Source: Niastella koreensis GR20-10 (lineage in GTDB: Bacteria > Bacteroidota > Bacteroidia > Chitinophagales > Chitinophagaceae). From it: a stretch of 64,000 nt of DNA. Position 1 is the first letter of the stretch; each line of letters starts with the position of its first letter. Location: assembly GCF_000246855.1 (NCBI RefSeq), contig NC_016609.1, forward strand, positions 7,018,744 through 7,082,743. The letters run 5' to 3'. Shown one piece after another: positions 60,908-64,000 of this stretch. The notes below the pieces were generated by a model, which made no database searches, had not been told where the DNA came from, and saw nothing but the letters and a program-made list of their open reading frames with translations. Made by a program: the position numbers and the translations under genes.

Positions 60908-61393
60908 ATGAAAAAATTTGTAATCGTAGTGTTTTCGATCGGTTGTATCCTCTATGCCTGCAAGAAAGACGACAATAAAAGCTCCGACGATACTAACGCC
61001 AAGGTTCAATTAATAACCAGCGCTACCTGGAAATATGACACTGTTGCCCTCGACACGGACCACGACGGAAAACCCGACACGCCCATCCCAGGCTTTGTGG
61101 GTGCCGTACAACCATGTGATAAAGACAATTCTATCACCTTCAAAAAAGACAGTACCGGCGTGCTTGATGCAGGCGCTACCAAATGTAATTCAAGTGATCC
61201 CCAAACAACCGCCTTCAGATGGTGGTTTAAAGACAATGGGGCAACCATATACAGCCCCGATCCGCTTTTTGGCAGCACTTTCACCGGCAGCTTCAAAGTA
61301 GGCGACCTGAGCACTACCCGGTTAAGAATATTAAAAGACACCACGGTATCCCCGTATGGTACATTTACTTTGGTACTTGATCTAAAGCATTAG
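60908..61393 (+). CDS. Lipoprotein of unknown function (161 aa)
   Basis: Signal MKKFVIVVFSIGCILYAC (Cys18), polar linker (KKDDNKSSDDTN), then a short beta-rich domain with DTDHDGKPDTPI (calcium-loop-like D-x-D-x-D) and KDNSITFKKDST, resembling lipocalin-like proteins of Bacteroidota. The neighbour at 61570 is similar in build and size. No activity can be assigned. Confidence 0.8.
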   Translation: MKKFVIVVFSIGCILYACKKDDNKSSDDTNAKVQLITSATWKYDTVALDTDHDGKPDTPIPGFVGAVQPCDKDNSITFKKDSTGVLDAGATKCNSSDPQTTAFRWWFKDNGATIYSPDPLFGSTFTGSFKVGDLSTTRLRILKDTTVSPYGTFTLVLDLKH

Positions 61394-61427
61394 TAATTAA
61401 ACATATTAAAATCATATAAAGCCTTCC

Positions 61428-61464
61428 CGGCTCACCGGGAAGGCTTTATTTTTTAATGGTATAA
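61428..61464 (+). terminator. Terminator of the 161-aa lipoprotein gene
   Basis: A perfect 13-bp stem AAAGCCTTCCCGG/CCGGGAAGGCTTT with a CTCA loop is followed by TTATTTTTT. Confidence 0.93.
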
Positions 61465-61569
61465 GCAGATGAAACATAGATTAAAAATTCATCAATTACA
61501 CAATAAAGTGGGGTAAAAGCTGTTTAATTCCCGGCCCAATTCATATCCCTGAAAAAACACCGATACTTT

Positions 61570-62007
61570 ATGAAAAGAACATTTACTAAATTTCTTGTTT
61601 TAGCCTTATTAGCCGTTACCTCTTTTACTGCCTGTAAAAAAAGCAGCAATGATGTACTCACTGTTACAAAAGATAACCTGGCAGCTACTTATACCATAAT
61701 ATCAGTAAAAGCAAAAGCCCCCAACACTCCGGAGCAGGATGTAACAAGCAGTAATTTTGACGCTTGTGAAATGGATGACCAGATTATTTTAAAAAACGAC
61801 TTTACCGCTACGTATGTTGATGCCGGTACACAATGTTCACCAGTTGGTGGTGGTTCAGACGTTTGGGCTTACAATAATGGCATTCTTACGATCGCCGGTG
61901 AAGACTTCACGGTGAAATCACTTACCAGAGGCACCCTGGTGCTTGAACAAACCGCTAACATTTCCGGTTTTGTAGTTACTGTAACTTCTACCTACAGAAG
62001 ATATTAA
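61570..62007 (+). CDS. Lipocalin-like lipoprotein (145 aa)
   Basis: Signal MKRTFTKFLVLALLAVTSFTAC (Cys22), followed by a beta-barrel-like pattern: LAATYTIISVKA, NFDACEMDDQIILKNDFTATYVDAGTQCSPVGGGSDVWAYNNGILTIAGEDFTVKSLT, ending TSTYRRY. The order (start of strand A, acidic loop, D-x-IxLKxDFT) is that of lipocalin-like DUF proteins common in this phylum. Paralogue-like to the gene at 60908. Ligand unknown. Confidence 0.82.
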   Translation: MKRTFTKFLVLALLAVTSFTACKKSSNDVLTVTKDNLAATYTIISVKAKAPNTPEQDVTSSNFDACEMDDQIILKNDFTATYVDAGTQCSPVGGGSDVWAYNNGILTIAGEDFTVKSLTRGTLVLEQTANISGFVVTVTSTYRRY

Positions 62008-62024
62008 TTCTACGATATCAAAAT

Positions 62025-62060
62025 AAAAAAAGGACTGTCGAAACCGGCAGTCCTTTTTTT
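62025..62060. terminator. Bidirectional terminator between the lipoprotein gene and nadE
   Basis: AGGACTG/CAGTCCT stem plus inner pairs with A7 before and T7 after, so it can act on both strands. Confidence 0.9.
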
Positions 62061-62066
62061 ATTTTA

Positions 62067-63782
62067 TTACGATAAATACTTTCCTACTATTGGTAACCTA
62101 CGGCCTACCCCAAACGCTTTACAACTCACTCTTATGATGGGGCAGAACTGGTTGCGTTTGTATTCATTTGTATTCACCAGTTTTAAAATGCGCCGTACCA
62201 GCGTTTCATCGATGCCCATCGCTATCAATTCCTTCGGTCCCTTGCGTTTTTCGATGTATTGATACAATACTTTATCCAATACGGCATAATCGGGTAAGCT
62301 GTCGCTGTCTTTTTGATCGGGGCGCAACTCGGCAGATGGTGGTTTGGTGATGATATTTTCCGGAATGATCTCGCCATTTCGGTTGAGGTAATCTGCCAGC
62401 GCATATACCTGCATTTTATACACATCGCCTAACACACTTAAGCCGCCGGCCATATCACCATACAACGTACCATACCCCGTACTGAGCTCGCTTTTATTGG
62501 ATGTGTTCAATAAGATATAACCAAACTTATTGCTGATACCCATTAACAAATTACCCCGGGTACGGCTTTGCAAATTCTCTTCCGCCAACCCAAATGGCAG
62601 ATCGCCAAAAATAGGTTTCAGGGTGTGCAGCAGTGAATCGTATACATTCTTTATGGGCACAATATCATAGGGATTGCCGAGGTTCTTACTCAGTTGTTCT
62701 GCATCTTCTACCGAATGGGATGTTGAGAAATGTGAAGGCAATAAAATAGCCCGTACATTTTCACGGCCCAGCGCACGGGTAGCCAGTGCCTGGGTTACTG
62801 CGCTGTCAATACCGCCTGAGCTGCCCAGGATGGCTTTGGTAAAACCCATTTTCCGGAAGTAATCCCTGATGCCGAGGATCAACGCTTCTTTTATCTGGCC
62901 GATGTTTTCGTCGGAAGTGAGGTATTCAATGATCTTGTCGGGGTCTTCTACTTTACCTACGCGCATGTCTTTATCAAATTCGGGAACGGCTTTCATCGGT
63001 TTGCGCTTGGCCTTCTGCACTTCAATTTCGCCGAGGCTCACTATGGCAAAATCCTCTTCAAAATATTTCATTTCTTTTACGATATTTCCGTTGGCGTCCA
63101 TTACCAGGCTGCCGCCATCGAACACGATCTCGGTTTGCGAACCAATGGCATTGCAGTAAAACATGGGCAGCCCATACTTTAAAACGTTAGCCCTAACAAT
63201 TTCTTCCCTGTCCTGGTCGTGGTCGTAATCGAAGGGGGAAGCAGAGATATTGATCATAAGATCCGGCTGCTGCGTAATCAATACATCCATGGGGCATTGC
63301 CGGTACAGGGGATTGTCGCCCAGGTTCCAGATATCTTCACAAACGGTTAAAGCAATTTTCTTTCCCTTAAACTCCAGTACATTCCATTCGTAGCCCGGTT
63401 CAAAATACCGGTACTCATCAAACACATCATAATTCGGCAACAGGGTTTTATGCGCTACGCCGGCTATTTTTTTATCGTACAGCAACCAGGCGGTATTAAA
63501 CAGGTCTTTGCCTTCTTTTGAGGGATTGCGTTGCGGGCTGCCAATAATTACCCCAATGGTATCGGCCTGCTCTTTTATGATATCAATAGCTTTATAACAT
63601 TCGTTTATAAAGTCATCAAATTCCAGGAAATCGCGGGGCGGGTAGCCGCAGATGCTTAACTCGGAAAAAATAACCAAATCGGCTTTACGGCTTTTTGCAT
63701 ACTGTATAGCCCCCATTATTTTGCGGGTATTATCTTCAAAATTCCCTATATGGTAGTTCTGTTGCGCAATGGCAATTTTCAT
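62067..63782 (-). CDS. nadE: Glutamine-dependent NAD+ synthetase
   Basis: Last step of NAD+ synthesis from deamido-NAD+. N-terminal glutaminase of the nitrilase fold with Glu-Lys-Cys triad E41 (FSELSICGYPP), K112 (HKTLLPNYDVF) and C148 (LTVCEDIW). C-terminal synthetase with PP-loop SGGIDS (322-327). 571 aa, within the range of glutamine-dependent forms. Convergent with the lipocalin-like gene. A -7 box lies 53 bp upstream. Confidence 0.97.
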   Translation of the reverse strand: MKIAIAQQNYHIGNFEDNTRKIMGAIQYAKSRKADLVIFSELSICGYPPRDFLEFDDFINECYKAIDIIKEQADTIGVIIGSPQRNPSKEGKDLFNTAWLLYDKKIAGVAHKTLLPNYDVFDEYRYFEPGYEWNVLEFKGKKIALTVCEDIWNLGDNPLYRQCPMDVLITQQPDLMINISASPFDYDHDQDREEIVRANVLKYGLPMFYCNAIGSQTEIVFDGGSLVMDANGNIVKEMKYFEEDFAIVSLGEIEVQKAKRKPMKAVPEFDKDMRVGKVEDPDKIIEYLTSDENIGQIKEALILGIRDYFRKMGFTKAILGSSGGIDSAVTQALATRALGRENVRAILLPSHFSTSHSVEDAEQLSKNLGNPYDIVPIKNVYDSLLHTLKPIFGDLPFGLAEENLQSRTRGNLLMGISNKFGYILLNTSNKSELSTGYGTLYGDMAGGLSVLGDVYKMQVYALADYLNRNGEIIPENIITKPPSAELRPDQKDSDSLPDYAVLDKVLYQYIEKRKGPKELIAMGIDETLVRRILKLVNTNEYKRNQFCPIIRVSCKAFGVGRRLPIVGKYLS

Positions 63783-63834
63783 TTTAATATATTGGGTTTA
63801 ACAAAACGGGTACCCTGTTTTTAGATTCTGTGTA

Positions 63835-63842
63835 CAAATTTA
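63835..63842 (-). promoter_or_regulatory. -7 box for nadE
   Basis: Minus-strand TAAATTTG, an exact match. It gives a leader of about 45 nt. Confidence 0.5.
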
Positions 63843-63864
63843 AGCGAATATTGCACGCAGAACG

Positions 63865-64000
63865 CCGGACGAAAGACGCTGAAGGCTGAAGGCCGAAGGC
63901 GGGAGGCGGGAGGCGAAACGCTTAACGAGGAACGCGGAACGCAAAACACGAAAGCCAGAATACTAGGGAATTAGCATTTAGCGTTAAGCCTTCAGCGTTA
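63865..64000. repeat. GAAGGC/GAACGC-word array, variant of the palindrome pattern
   Basis: CGCTGAAGGCTGAAGGCCG and GAGGAACGCGGAACGC words face GCGTTAAGCCTTCAGCG near the end of the window. It may extend past the window. Confidence 0.6.

Noticed and set aside
1-64000. tRNA, rRNA or riboswitch genes
   Set aside because: I looked for tRNA T-arm patterns and known leader structures in the gaps and saw none. A covariance-model scan would be needed to exclude them fully.

Overview
This window looks like chromosomal DNA of a gliding-type Bacteroidota, most likely the family Chitinophagaceae (Chitinophaga/Niastella-like). The family assignment is an inference. It rests on GldF/GldG, a type IX secretion C-terminal signal, a fused MurF-alanine racemase, many -7 boxes of the Bacteroidota form TAnnTTTG, and several SusD-free but Bacteroidota-typical families (DUF5686, DUF4399, MbnP, dimeric GlyRS, BatA/MoxR). 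Nearly all of the sequence is ordinary housekeeping and envelope gene content. I see no rRNA, tRNA, prophage, transposase or CRISPR array.

Layout. 1-2.8 kb: a lipoprotein, a polysaccharide deacetylase and a secreted ARPP-1-like protein. 2.9-9.2 kb: gltX, a four-helix-bundle (S23/IVP) gene, a stand-alone B12-binding mutase subunit, a crotonase, a LacI regulator and fumC. 9.4-16.4 kb (minus strand): lspA, murF-alr, terC, gldG, gldF. 17-19.9 kb: iscA-like, iscS, methylmalonyl-CoA epimerase and a MarR regulator with a cysteine tail. 20-28.3 kb: a T9SS cargo protein, rnc-fabF-acpP, a GNAT enzyme and mfd. 28.5-38.8 kb: an FNR-like reductase, glyS, a MazG-like protein with dtd, an ArfB-like release factor, an MbnP/MbnH copper pair, a flippase and a metallo-hydrolase. 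38.9-51.7 kb: a 1194-residue propeller/barrel protein, an eight-gene minus-strand membrane/regulator operon, and a DUF5686 outer-membrane protein. 52.4-64 kb: a DUF4399 lipoprotein, an aminotransferase, a gamma-carbonic anhydrase, two small proteins, rsgA, a short moxR-DUF58-batA operon, two lipoproteins and nadE.

The striking feature lies between the genes. Intergenic spaces are filled with palindromes built from a short word repeated on one arm and its reverse complement on the other. The word differs from place to place (AAGCCTAAAGC, GTTGACAGG, CAGGTTCCAGG, GAATATTGAATATC, CAATAGACAATTG, GCTAATGT, CTTCGACTACGCTCAG). At more than a dozen genes the array starts at, or supplies, the stop codon. 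One array is a near-perfect 3 x 97 bp tandem. Another has a four-helix-bundle gene sitting in its loop, bounded by 24-nt inverted repeats. I regard this repeat system, with the four-helix-bundle gene as a possible partner, as the best candidate for something undescribed.

Other points worth a look are a shared ACTTTG-N5-CAAAG operator at two promoters around a winged-helix regulator, an MbnP-MbnH pair, a degenerate peptidase-like domain in the 1194-residue protein, and a repeat-derived in-frame insertion in the MazG-like gene.
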